Positions 1-6,934 of a DNA stretch of 10,376 nucleotides are shown piece by piece (position 1 is the stretch's first letter; each line of letters begins with the position of its first letter). Under the pieces are notes generated by a model. It ran no database searches, was not told the origin of the DNA, and was given only the letters and a program-made list of their open reading frames with translations. The position numbers were made by a program, and so were the translations under genes. The stretch covers positions 1 through 10,376 of the forward strand of contig JAUWLK010000074.1 of NCBI GenBank assembly GCA_030613745.1. Direction: 5' to 3'. The stretch comes from Flavobacteriaceae bacterium. Lineage in GTDB: Bacteria; Bacteroidota; Bacteroidia; Flavobacteriales; Flavobacteriaceae.

Positions 1-773
1 CCGTAAATAATAGCATTTTTAATACCAGCAGCTTTATTTTTACTTTGTTTGGTAAAAAAGCTTACCGTCATAGGTATCATTGGAAATACGCAAGGTGTAA
101 GTAGGGCTGCAAACCCAGAGAAAAAAGCAATGATAAAGATAGTCCACAATCCTCTTTTAGAAGAACTATCTTTTTTTTCAGAACTTATTTGTTTTATACT
201 TGCTTCTTCTTTTGTTGGTATTGTATTTTGAAGGAAATTTTTATCATCTGACTTCGAATCTGTTTTATCAATAGATAGGTTTTCACCTTCTAATTTTCGA
301 CTTTTAACATTATTACCTCCTTGTACTTCAAATTTAATATCTACTTCAGTAGGAGGTAAACAATTGGTATCATCACACACCATAAATTCTAAAGAACTTT
401 TAACCGTAATTTTATTGTTGGTTAGCAATTTAATTCGTTGTTTAAAAATGGCTTGTTTTTCAAAGTATTTGATATCCATTTCAAAAACGTTATCATAAAC
501 TTCATGTCCTTCACCCTCAATAGTTTTACCAACAAGTTCATATTCATTTTCTACATCTTTAAAATAAAATGTTGTTGGTATAGGACCACCATCGGGAACA
601 TTTTGTGAATACAAATGCCAACCTTTATCAATATTTGCAGTAACAATTAAATTAAATACTGTATCAGAAACTTTTTCAACAGAAGTCTGCCATTTTACAG
701 GGTCATGAATTTGTGCATTTAAAAATGTTGTAAATGCTATAAAAAAACTAAATATGCCAATAAATCTTTTCAT
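1..773 (-). CDS. dsbD: Thiol:disulfide interchange protein DsbD, N-terminal part (cut off by the left edge)
   Basis: An inner-membrane reductase that moves electrons from cytoplasmic thioredoxin to periplasmic proteins. About 257 codons are present from the ATG at 773; the rest lies beyond base 1. Residues 1-20 form a signal peptide with a likely cut after FLNA. Residues about 22-150 are the periplasmic nDsbD domain, with the redox cysteine pair C133 and C138 in MVCDDTNCLPP. Residues about 151-208 are a charged, Ser/Lys/Asp-rich linker. A membrane segment starts at about 209 and contains LLTPCVFPMIPMTV, the hallmark of the DsbD/CcdA transmembrane domain, with C228 as the first membrane cysteine. 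The ATG overlaps the tilS stop in ATGA, which suggests translational coupling and supports this start. The second membrane cysteine and any C-terminal thioredoxin domain cannot be seen here. Family assignment is firm; full-length architecture is inferred. Confidence 0.93.
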   Translation of the reverse strand, partial: MKRFIGIFSFFIAFTTFLNAQIHDPVKWQTSVEKVSDTVFNLIVTANIDKGWHLYSQNVPDGGPIPTTFYFKDVENEYELVGKTIEGEGHEVYDNVFEMDIKYFEKQAIFKQRIKLLTNNKITVKSSLEFMVCDDTNCLPPTEVDIKFEVQGGNNVKSRKLEGENLSIDKTDSKSDDKNFLQNTIPTKEEASIKQISSEKKDSSSKRGLWTIFIIAFFSGFAALLTPCVFPMIPMTVSFFTKQSKNKAAGIKNAIIY

Positions 774-2113
774 GTTATAATTTCAATTTTTAAAATTTCT
801 GTTGTGTTTTTATTAATTTTAAAACGGTTATCCAGTCTTTTACCAATAACCCAAACAATGTTATTATTTGAACAAAGTAACCAAATTTTTTCTTTATCTA
901 ATAGTGAGAATTTTTCATCTTTAAAATACTTGCTCAACTTTTTCTTTCCTTGCATTCCTATTGGATAAAAATAGTCGCCATTTTTCCATTTTCTTACAGT
1001 TAAAGGAAATATCAACTTGTCTTTATCAAGATAAATTAAGTTATTATTTGTGCTTTGTGAATCCGCTTGCTGTTGAGTTAAGTTTTTGGTTTTTTGGTGT
1101 GTGAATTTGAGTTTTAAATCTACTAATTTGATAGATTGATCTTTATCAGAGATCTTATATTCTTTTTTATTATTATATGTAGGATGTAATTCCGTTAACA
1201 ATAAAAATTCTCTATCTTTAAGTAAACGATGCGTTTTTGAAAAAACTTGTTTCCCGGGTTGAGCTTTGAGAAGAGATAGAACATCATCCCATTCTGTAAA
1301 CCCATAAGAATTTAGTAATTCAAATAAAGATGCTTTTGGATTATTTAAAGATTTTAGTTTTTGGATATTTAATTTTAGAAAAGAATTGCTTTTATGAATT
1401 AAATGACTTTGAATTTCATCAATTCTTTCTTCAACCAATTGTTTACTACCTTGTAAATTTTCTAAAGTTTTTGAGAAAGATTCCATAAAGTTTGGATTCA
1501 AAGACTTTAAAACAGGAATAATATCATGGCGTATTTTATTTCTTAAATATTTGGTTTCAATATTGCTTTTATCTTCCCTCCAAGATAAAGTATTACTTTT
1601 TGCAAAGCTTTCAATTTCTTTTCGGGTAAAAGGTAAAAGCGGACGAATAATGTTTTTATTAATTGCAGGTATTCCTGTTAAACCATCTAATCCGGTTCCT
1701 CGTGTTAAATTGATTAAAAATGTTTCTAAATCATCATCGGCGTGATGGGCTGTTAAGATATAGTCAATATTATTTTTTTGTACGATTTCATCAAACCAAT
1801 TATAACGTAATTCACGTGCAGCCATTTGTATTGATATACCTTTGCTAGTAGCATAATGTTTTGTATTAAAACGAGTTACAAAACAAGGTATATTCATTTT
1901 ACTAGCCTCAGTTTTTACAAAAACTTCATCCATATCAGAATCTTTTCCGCGTAAGCGAAAATTACAATGAGCTAAAGAAATATGAAATTGTAAATTATAT
2001 AATAAATGAGTTAAAACAATACTATCAATCCCTCCTGAAACAGCTACAAGTAATTTTTTCCCTTTTAAAAAGGAAAAATTATTATGAATATGTTCTTTAA
2101 ATGCTGGTAACAA
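770..2113 (-). CDS. tilS: tRNA(Ile)-lysidine synthetase TilS
   Basis: A cytosolic enzyme that uses ATP to attach lysine to C34 of the CAU anticodon of tRNA-Ile2, so that it reads AUA and is charged with isoleucine. The N-type PP-loop ATPase domain covers residues about 18-215: P-loop SGGIDS at 26-31, AHCNFRLRG at 48-56, TAHHADDDLET at 121-131, and the family's D-x-SN...RNKIRH stretch at 181-196. The C-terminal TilS domain is at about 372-435 (VRKWKNGDYFYPIG and following). A Gln/Asn/Ser-rich patch at 345-358 looks like a variable linker. The length of 447 residues is normal. The chosen start is TTG at 2113, because the frame upstream closes with TAA at 2132-2134 without an ATG, and the next residues (LPAFKEHI) fit the usual N-terminus. 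Its stop overlaps the dsbD start by 4 bases. This gene is normally essential where AUA is decoded by this route. Confidence 0.96.
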   Translation of the reverse strand: MLPAFKEHIHNNFSFLKGKKLLVAVSGGIDSIVLTHLLYNLQFHISLAHCNFRLRGKDSDMDEVFVKTEASKMNIPCFVTRFNTKHYATSKGISIQMAARELRYNWFDEIVQKNNIDYILTAHHADDDLETFLINLTRGTGLDGLTGIPAINKNIIRPLLPFTRKEIESFAKSNTLSWREDKSNIETKYLRNKIRHDIIPVLKSLNPNFMESFSKTLENLQGSKQLVEERIDEIQSHLIHKSNSFLKLNIQKLKSLNNPKASLFELLNSYGFTEWDDVLSLLKAQPGKQVFSKTHRLLKDREFLLLTELHPTYNNKKEYKISDKDQSIKLVDLKLKFTHQKTKNLTQQQADSQSTNNNLIYLDKDKLIFPLTVRKWKNGDYFYPIGMQGKKKLSKYFKDEKFSLLDKEKIWLLCSNNNIVWVIGKRLDNRFKINKNTTEILKIEIIT

Positions 2114-2144
2114 AAAGCGATATGTTTTTAATTAAATTTTCGTA

Positions 2145-2152
2145 CAAAGTTA
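2145..2152 (-). promoter_or_regulatory. Candidate tilS promoter (-7 element TAACTTTG)
   Basis: Read on the minus strand, TAACTTTG exactly fits the Bacteroidetes primary sigma factor -7 consensus TAnnTTTG. It lies about 31 bases before the TTG start and downstream of the prc terminator, where tilS-dsbD needs its own promoter. The -33 element is poor: only a T-rich TTTTAA at about the right distance, not TTTG. The leader would be about 25 bases, with no clear Shine-Dalgarno sequence. Confidence 0.5.
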
Positions 2153-2181
2153 ATTTTTTTAATAGAATAATATTAAAATTA

Positions 2182-2217
2182 AAATGCCCTTAATAATTAA
2201 TTTAATTAAGGGCATTT
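2182..2217 (-). terminator. Intrinsic terminator after prc
   Basis: A perfect 13-bp stem (2182-2194 with 2205-2217; AAATGCCCTTAAT and its reverse complement) closes a 10-base loop. It begins 20 bases past the prc stop. On the minus strand it is followed by the T-rich stretch TAATTTTAATATTATT. It should separate prc transcription from tilS. The stem is symmetric, but no plus-strand gene ends here, so minus-strand use is inferred from position. Confidence 0.82.
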
Positions 2218-2237
2218 ATTAAATTGTAAAAGAAATA

Positions 2238-4451
2238 TTAATTTTTAACTAATAAATTTTTACTAATTTTTAATTCAGAAAGAACAGTTAAAGCTTCTTC
2301 AACATAAATATCTTTACTTAAATTATTGTGCCAAATATCACGTTTTTTTGCCAATACAGAATCTTTTTCAATCATGGAAATTTCATATATTGGAGAATTA
2401 AATACAAGGTTATTTTTGTATTTAGCAATTGTATCAAATTCTTTACTTTCTTCTTCTCTATTTTCTAAATCTTTTTTATAATCACTATATTTTAAATTAA
2501 CAATATTGTCATCTCTACCTTCTTTTAGCCATTTTGCATTTTTATCAATCAATAAAAATTGAGATTTTGATGCGATACGTTTTTTACTATCGTTAATTAC
2601 CTCATTAAAATTTTCATAAATATTTACAGGTGTATAGTCTGCAGGTTCAATTCTATCCCATGGCAATGGATTTTTTTCATCACGTTCACCAATTTCAAGA
2701 TAAGTATATTTATCAGGCATAGCTATATCACTTTCAACTCCTTTTAATTGAGTTGAACCACCATTAATTCTATAAAACTTTTGAATAGTCATCTTTAAAG
2801 CTCCTAAATCTTTAGAATATTTAAAATAATTATTTAATGGTAATACGTTTTGAACGGTTCCTTTACCAAAAGAAGATTTACTTCCAATAATAACTGCTCG
2901 ATTGTAATCTTGCATAGCCGCGGCAAATATTTCAGAAGCAGAAGCAGATAATTCATTAACCAAAATAACCAACGGACCATCCCATTGAATTTTTTTATTA
3001 CTATCTGACCTTACATTAGGTTTTTCACCCCTGTACTTTACTTGTACTACAGGTCCGTTTTTAATAAAAAGGCCAGCAATTTCTATAGCTGTTTTTAGTG
3101 AACCACCACCATTATTTCTTAAATCAATTAATAAACCTTCAATATTTTCTTCTTTTAAGCGTTTTATTTCCTGCTCCATATCGGTAGCAGAATTACGGAA
3201 ATTTCTTTCGTTAAAATCAATATAAAATTTAGGTAAATTAATAACTCCAAATGTTCGGTCATTTAACTTAACCACACTTGATTTGGCAAAAGTTTCTTCT
3301 AGTTCAACAATATCTCTAATGATAGAAATAACTTTAATTGAACCATCAATTTTTTTAAGTGTAAGTCTAACTTCAGTACCTTTTTTCCCTTTTATAAATT
3401 CAATGGCATCATCTAATCGCATGCCAACAATATCAATTGGAGGTTCATCTCCTTGTGCAACTTTTAATATAAGATCACCAACTTCTAATTCTCCAGCAAT
3501 CCATGCCGGACCTCCAGAAATTAATTCAGAAACTCTTGTATAATCATCTTTCTTTTGTAGACGCGCACCAATACCTTCTAATTTACCGGCCATACTTATA
3601 TCAAACCTCTTTTTATCTTTTGGTGCTAAATAACTAGTGTGAGGATCAAATTGTAGAGTTATGGTATTGATATATACCGAAAACCAATCTGTATCGTCTA
3701 ATTCATTCATAAAATTATAAAAGTCATCTAAACTTTTTTCAGCAGCTTCACGAGATTCTTTTTCTAATTCAGCGAAGGTTTTTGGTACATTTAACTTATT
3801 GGTGTCAGATATATCTTTTTCTTGAATTATTTCTACAACCTCTCCGTTAATCATTTTATGTTCCTTAGATTTTTCTGAAACACTTTTTTCTGAAAAAGTT
3901 TTTTGTAGTTCAATTTTTTCGTGTAAACGAGATAGTGTACTTACCTTTAATTGTAATTGCCAAGTTTTAATTAATTCGGCTTTTGATTTTGCAAAAGATT
4001 TCTCATCATAGTCAATATTAAAAATTCCTTCTTTTTCAAAATCAAACGGAGTTTTTAATATTTCTTTATAATATTCCTTAGACTCTATTACTCTTTGATT
4101 ATATCGTTCAAATACAGAGCTATAAAAAGTAAACTCTTCATTTTTGAGTTGGTCATCAATTAAATATTTGTATTTAGAAAATTCATCAATATCACTTTGT
4201 ATAAAGAATCGTTTGTAAGGATCTAATGCATCAATAAAATCAATAAAAACTTGTTCGGAAAATTCATCATTAATTTGATGAGGCTCATAATGACCTTTAG
4301 TTAGAGCGTATCTTATTAATCCAATTAAAATTTTATCTTTTTCAGGATCAGGTTTGTTGGTAATTTGAAAGCTAAATAATAAACCTGCTAAAATTACGAT
4401 TGGTATAATGATTTTATAATTTCTTTTCATAAAATGAATTATTTTTTTCAT
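2238..4451 (-). CDS. prc: Tail-specific carboxy-terminal processing protease Prc/Tsp (peptidase family S41A)
   Basis: A periplasm-facing serine protease that degrades proteins from their C-termini; in E. coli Prc acts on ssrA-tagged and cell-wall enzymes. Residues about 13-29 are a hydrophobic signal or membrane anchor after a basic start. Residues about 35-270 match the N-terminal helical domain of tail-specific proteases, with a charged stretch at about 185-245. A PDZ domain spans about 285-375. The S41 catalytic domain spans about 395-580: the Ser/Lys dyad is S504 in LSASASEIFAAAMQD and K530 in SSFGKGTVQ, with D515 at the position of E. coli D441. Residues about 590-730 are the C-terminal helical region (DUF3340-like) of long Prc proteins. 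The length of 737 is slightly above E. coli Prc (682). A second in-frame ATG at 4430 (M8) could be the true start; both keep the membrane segment. It is monocistronic with its own terminator, and I see no convincing promoter upstream. Confidence 0.95.
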   Translation of the reverse strand: MKKIIHFMKRNYKIIIPIVILAGLLFSFQITNKPDPEKDKILIGLIRYALTKGHYEPHQINDEFSEQVFIDFIDALDPYKRFFIQSDIDEFSKYKYLIDDQLKNEEFTFYSSVFERYNQRVIESKEYYKEILKTPFDFEKEGIFNIDYDEKSFAKSKAELIKTWQLQLKVSTLSRLHEKIELQKTFSEKSVSEKSKEHKMINGEVVEIIQEKDISDTNKLNVPKTFAELEKESREAAEKSLDDFYNFMNELDDTDWFSVYINTITLQFDPHTSYLAPKDKKRFDISMAGKLEGIGARLQKKDDYTRVSELISGGPAWIAGELEVGDLILKVAQGDEPPIDIVGMRLDDAIEFIKGKKGTEVRLTLKKIDGSIKVISIIRDIVELEETFAKSSVVKLNDRTFGVINLPKFYIDFNERNFRNSATDMEQEIKRLKEENIEGLLIDLRNNGGGSLKTAIEIAGLFIKNGPVVQVKYRGEKPNVRSDSNKKIQWDGPLVILVNELSASASEIFAAAMQDYNRAVIIGSKSSFGKGTVQNVLPLNNYFKYSKDLGALKMTIQKFYRINGGSTQLKGVESDIAMPDKYTYLEIGERDEKNPLPWDRIEPADYTPVNIYENFNEVINDSKKRIASKSQFLLIDKNAKWLKEGRDDNIVNLKYSDYKKDLENREEESKEFDTIAKYKNNLVFNSPIYEISMIEKDSVLAKKRDIWHNNLSKDIYVEEALTVLSELKISKNLLVKN

Positions 4452-4545
4452 TAATTTTTTAGTTAGTAAATCTAAAACTGTGCCAATTTAATAAAACACA
4501 ATGTATTAGTTAGGTAACTATTAATTTTTCTTACACTTTTGTTAG

Positions 4546-4563
4546 ATAACATTTAAATGTTAT
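4546..4563. repeat. 18-bp perfect palindrome
   Basis: ATAACATTTAAATGTTAT equals its own reverse complement. The symmetry breaks at the next base on each side (G4545 against T4564). It has no loop and no adjacent T-tract, so it resembles a dimeric-protein operator more than a terminator. It lies 95 bp before the prc start and 122 bp before the surE start. Confidence 0.6.
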
Positions 4564-4591
4564 TTATACAAAATAACAATTAGCAATTATA

Positions 4592-4627
4592 AACATTTAA
4601 AAATTAACTTTCTCTCAATTAAATGTT
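4592..4627. repeat. Inverted repeat AACATTTAA ... TTAAATGTT
   Basis: A 9-bp arm at 4592-4600 has its exact inverse at 4619-4627 across an 18-base spacer. The arm is the same sequence as each half of the palindrome at 4546-4563. It lies upstream of the candidate surE promoter. Function is unknown; a chance origin in AT-rich DNA is possible. Confidence 0.4.
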
Positions 4628-4660
4628 AAACATAATTTTATTATCGTAAATAAAAAACAT

Positions 4661-4668
4661 TATTTTTG
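4661..4668 (+). promoter_or_regulatory. Candidate surE operon promoter (-7 element TATTTTTG)
   Basis: TATTTTTG fits the Bacteroidetes TAnnTTTG -7 consensus and ends 17 bases before the surE ATG. A TTTA at 4637-4640, 20 bases upstream, may stand in for the -33 TTTG element. Transcription would start at about 4674-4676, giving a leader of roughly 10 bases. There is no Shine-Dalgarno sequence, only the A/T-rich ATATTAATAAA, as is usual in this phylum. Confidence 0.5.
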
Positions 4669-4685
4669 TTATAAATATTAATAAA

Positions 4686-5456
4686 ATGAAAAAAAGACCA
4701 TTAATTTTAGTTACCAATGACGATGGAATTACAGCTCCTGGAGTACGAGCATTAATTTCGGTTATGAACGAAATTGGTGACGTTGTTGTTGTTGCTCCCG
4801 ATAGTCCACAAAGTGGTATGGGTCATGCTATAACTTTAGATTCAACGATTTATTGTGATGCCGTTAGTAATGATGAAGGAGATCAATTTGAATATCGATG
4901 TTCTGGAACTCCTGCAGATTGCGTAAAAATGGCAATTAGTGAGATTTTAAATAAAAAACCAGACTTGTGTGTTTCGGGTATAAACCATGGGTCAAACTCA
5001 TCAATAAATGTTATTTATTCAGGTACAATGAGCGCTGCTCTTGAAGCAGGAATTGAGGGCATACCAGCTATTGGGTTTTCGCTTCTGGATTATTCATGGA
5101 ATGCCAATTTTGAAGGTTTAAAAAAACATATTAAAAAAATCGCATTACAAGTTTTAGAAAATGGTTTACCTGATGGAGTTGTTTTAAATGTAAATTTCCC
5201 CAAACTATTAAATAGTGATTTTAAAGGAATTAAAATTTGCAGACAAGCACGTGCCAATTGGGTAGAAGAATTTGATAAAAGAATTAATCCGCAAGGAAAA
5301 GAATATTATTGGATGACTGGAAAATTCATAAATTTAGATAATGGTGAAGATACTGATGTCTGGGCTTTAGAAAATGATTATATTTCTGTTGTTCCTGTAC
5401 ATTTTGACCTAACAGCGCATCATTTTATTCAAAAATTAAATTCATGGGATTTATAA
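4686..5456 (+). CDS. surE: 5'/3'-nucleotidase SurE
   Basis: A cytosolic metal-dependent phosphatase that removes phosphate from nucleoside 5'- and 3'-monophosphates; in other bacteria it is linked to stationary-phase survival. The whole 256-residue chain fits the SurE family. The N-terminus has VTNDDGITAPG at 9-19, with metal ligands D12 and D13. PQSGMGHAIT at 41-50 supplies S43, and SGINHGSN at 97-104 supplies N100; these match the family's Asp-Asp-Ser-Asn metal site. IYSGTMSAALEA at 110-121 is also typical. It is the first gene of a plus-strand operon, with 20 bases between its stop and the next start. The pairing with lpxB looks like conserved gene order, not direct metabolic partnership. 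No residue expected of an active enzyme is missing. Confidence 0.97.
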   Translation: MKKRPLILVTNDDGITAPGVRALISVMNEIGDVVVVAPDSPQSGMGHAITLDSTIYCDAVSNDEGDQFEYRCSGTPADCVKMAISEILNKKPDLCVSGINHGSNSSINVIYSGTMSAALEAGIEGIPAIGFSLLDYSWNANFEGLKKHIKKIALQVLENGLPDGVVLNVNFPKLLNSDFKGIKICRQARANWVEEFDKRINPQGKEYYWMTGKFINLDNGEDTDVWALENDYISVVPVHFDLTAHHFIQKLNSWDL

Positions 5457-5476
5457 AATGTTAATAACTTAGATAT

Positions 5477-5755
5477 ATGAAAAAAGAAATTTTAATTGGT
5501 TTTATTATCGCTATTATAGCAACCTTATTTGGTTTTTATATTTATGTAGAGTTTGTTTCACAATATAGTTTTAATGAAACTTTAAAAATTCTTAATGAAC
5601 AAAAGTTATATGGAAAAATTATCGGTTTAGCCGCAATTCCAAACTTGTTTGTATTTTTTGTATTTTTAAAAAAGAAACAAGATTATAGAGCTCGTGGAGT
5701 TATATTAGCAAGCCTTTTATTGGCTTTTGTAGTTTTAATTATACAGTTTTTTTAG
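5477..5755 (+). CDS. Small integral membrane protein of unknown function between surE and lpxB
   Basis: Not assignable to a named function. The 92 residues are mostly hydrophobic, with three likely membrane segments at about 5-25, 48-65 and 73-92. Lys/Arg-rich loops sit at 42-47 and at 65-73 (KKKQDYRARG). By the positive-inside rule, the loop between segments 2 and 3 should be cytoplasmic. Between segments 1 and 2 is a short loop (about 27-45) with several polar residues and no cysteine or obvious catalytic motif. It starts 20 bases after surE, and its TAG stop is one base before the lpxB ATG, so it is surely co-transcribed and probably coupled to lpxB translation. This placement hints at an envelope role, for example helping lipid A synthesis at the inner membrane, but that is inference. 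The ORF is real by its tight packing, codon use and membrane pattern. Confidence 0.85.
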   Translation: MKKEILIGFIIAIIATLFGFYIYVEFVSQYSFNETLKILNEQKLYGKIIGLAAIPNLFVFFVFLKKKQDYRARGVILASLLLAFVVLIIQFF

Positions 5756-5756
5756 A

Positions 5757-6869
5757 ATGAAATATTATATTATAGCTGGTGAAGCCTCAGGTGATTTACA
5801 CGCCTCAAATTTAATGAAAGCTCTCATACAAGAGGATGAACATGCTGAATTTAGATTTTGGGGAGGAGATTTGATGCAAGCTGTAGGCGGGACACTTGTT
5901 AAACACTATCGTGATTTGGCATTTATGGGGTTTGTAGAAGTGTTTATGAATTTGAGAGTTATATTAAAGAATATCAAATTTTGTAAACAAGACATATTGA
6001 ATTATCAGCCCGATGCTTTGATCTTGATTGATTATCCAGGATTTAACATGCGAATTGCTGAATTTGCCAAACAAAAAAATATAGCTACACATTATTATAT
6101 TTCACCACAAATATGGGCTTGGAAAGAAAATCGAATTAAGAAAATAAAACGAGATATTGATCAAATGTATGTCATCTTACCGTTTGAAAAAGATTTTTAT
6201 GAGAAAAAGCATGACTATCCTGTTTGTTTTGTAGGACATCCTTTATTAGACGCTATTGCAGATAGAAAACCAGTTGATATTGAAAAATTTAGAAAAGAAA
6301 ATGATTTAAATGATAAACCAATTATTGCTCTTTTACCGGGAAGCAGAAAACAAGAAATAGCTAAAATGCTTACCGTTATGCTTAAAATGGTTGATAAGTT
6401 TACTGATTTTCAATTTGTTATCGCCGGTGCCCCGAGTCAGAATTTAGAATTTTATCAACAGTTTTTTTCTGATAAATGTATTGCGATAGTAGAAAATAAA
6501 ACATACGATTTGCTTTCGGTTTCGCATGCAGCATTAGTAACATCAGGTACTGCTACATTAGAAACAGCACTTTTTAAAGTACCAGAGGTAGTTTGTTATA
6601 AGGGGAGTACTATATCGTATCAAATTGGTAAAAGACTGATTAAAAATATTAAATATATATCGTTGGTTAATTTGATTTTAGATAGAGAATCTGTTACAGA
6701 ATTGATTCAAGATAATTTTAATGAAAAACAATTAGAAGATGAGTTATTTAAAATTTTAGACCATAAAAACAGAGAAATATTATTTGATGATTATTATGAT
6801 TTAGAACAAAAATTAGGAGGAAAAGGAGCGAGTGAAAAAACTGCAAAATTGATTATTAAGAATTCATAA
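5757..6869 (+). CDS. lpxB: Lipid-A-disaccharide synthase LpxB (GT19)
   Basis: A peripheral inner-membrane glycosyltransferase that condenses UDP-2,3-diacylglucosamine with 2,3-diacylglucosamine 1-phosphate (lipid X) to give the lipid A disaccharide. At 370 residues it has the normal family length. Family motifs run the whole length: AGEASGDLHAS at 7-17, a middle block HYYISPQIWAWKENRIKKIK at 112-131, FVGHPLLD at 158-165, LLPGSRKQEI at 192-201, and the C-terminal nucleotide-sugar site TSGTATLETAL at 262-272. There is no signal peptide, as expected of a cytoplasmic-face enzyme. The ATG follows the preceding stop by one base, so translation is probably coupled. It is the last gene of the operon, followed directly by a strong hairpin terminator. 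It shows that the organism makes lipid A. Confidence 0.97.
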   Translation: MKYYIIAGEASGDLHASNLMKALIQEDEHAEFRFWGGDLMQAVGGTLVKHYRDLAFMGFVEVFMNLRVILKNIKFCKQDILNYQPDALILIDYPGFNMRIAEFAKQKNIATHYYISPQIWAWKENRIKKIKRDIDQMYVILPFEKDFYEKKHDYPVCFVGHPLLDAIADRKPVDIEKFRKENDLNDKPIIALLPGSRKQEIAKMLTVMLKMVDKFTDFQFVIAGAPSQNLEFYQQFFSDKCIAIVENKTYDLLSVSHAALVTSGTATLETALFKVPEVVCYKGSTISYQIGKRLIKNIKYISLVNLILDRESVTELIQDNFNEKQLEDELFKILDHKNREILFDDYYDLEQKLGGKGASEKTAKLIIKNS

Positions 6870-6874
6870 AAAAT

Positions 6875-6911
6875 TTAAAAGCCGTTTTAAAACATTTAAA
6901 ACGGCTTTTAA
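6875..6911. terminator. Bidirectional terminator between lpxB and the DUF302-like gene
   Basis: A 17-bp perfect stem (6875-6891 with 6895-6911) has a 3-base ACA loop and a GCCG/CGGC core flanked by A and T tracts. It starts 6 bases after the lpxB stop and lies 24 bases past the stop of the convergent minus-strand gene. On the minus strand it runs into a six-T tract; on the plus strand the stem itself ends in TTTTAATTT. It should stop transcription from both sides. Confidence 0.9.
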
Positions 6912-6934
6912 TTTAAAAATATTTAAAAAGATTA

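Larger units (their letters stand above)
4452..4685. promoter_or_regulatory. Divergent prc-surE intergenic region with palindromes
   Basis: This 234-bp stretch has no credible ORF and must hold the promoters of both prc (leftward) and surE (rightward). Near its centre is ATAACATTTAAATGTTAT, an 18-bp perfect palindrome at 4546-4563. Its half-site AACATTTAA recurs at 4592-4600, with the inverse TTAAATGTT at 4619-4627, and ATGTT-A-AACAT lies at 4623-4633. These could be a regulator-binding cluster, but the region is very AT-rich and short palindromes are cheap in such DNA. No clear TAnnTTTG element is seen for prc. Confidence 0.4.

Noticed and set aside
49..231. Plus-strand ORF of 60 codons at the left edge
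   Set aside because: It lies antisense to dsbD, whose minus-strand frame shows a signal peptide and the TPCVFPMIP motif. No independent support.
1551..1745. Plus-strand ORF of 64 codons
   Set aside because: Antisense to the conserved PP-loop region of tilS; its composition mirrors the other strand.
2182..2217. Hairpin as a mobile-element end or attachment site
   Set aside because: Its position just after the prc stop and the following T-rich tract are fully explained by an intrinsic terminator; no matching second copy is seen in the window.
3283..3543. Plus-strand ORF of 86 codons
   Set aside because: Antisense to the PDZ region of prc; a shadow ORF without motif or ribosome binding site.
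4452..4545. prc promoter elements such as TACATTGT and TAAATTGG on the minus strand
   Set aside because: Each departs from TAnnTTTG, and neither has a TTTG at the -33 distance, so no specific promoter is called.
2238..6869. A dedicated envelope-stress island of prc, surE, orf92 and lpxB
   Set aside because: prc is divergent and separately terminated, and surE is a cytosolic phosphatase. Neighbourhood alone does not support a shared pathway.
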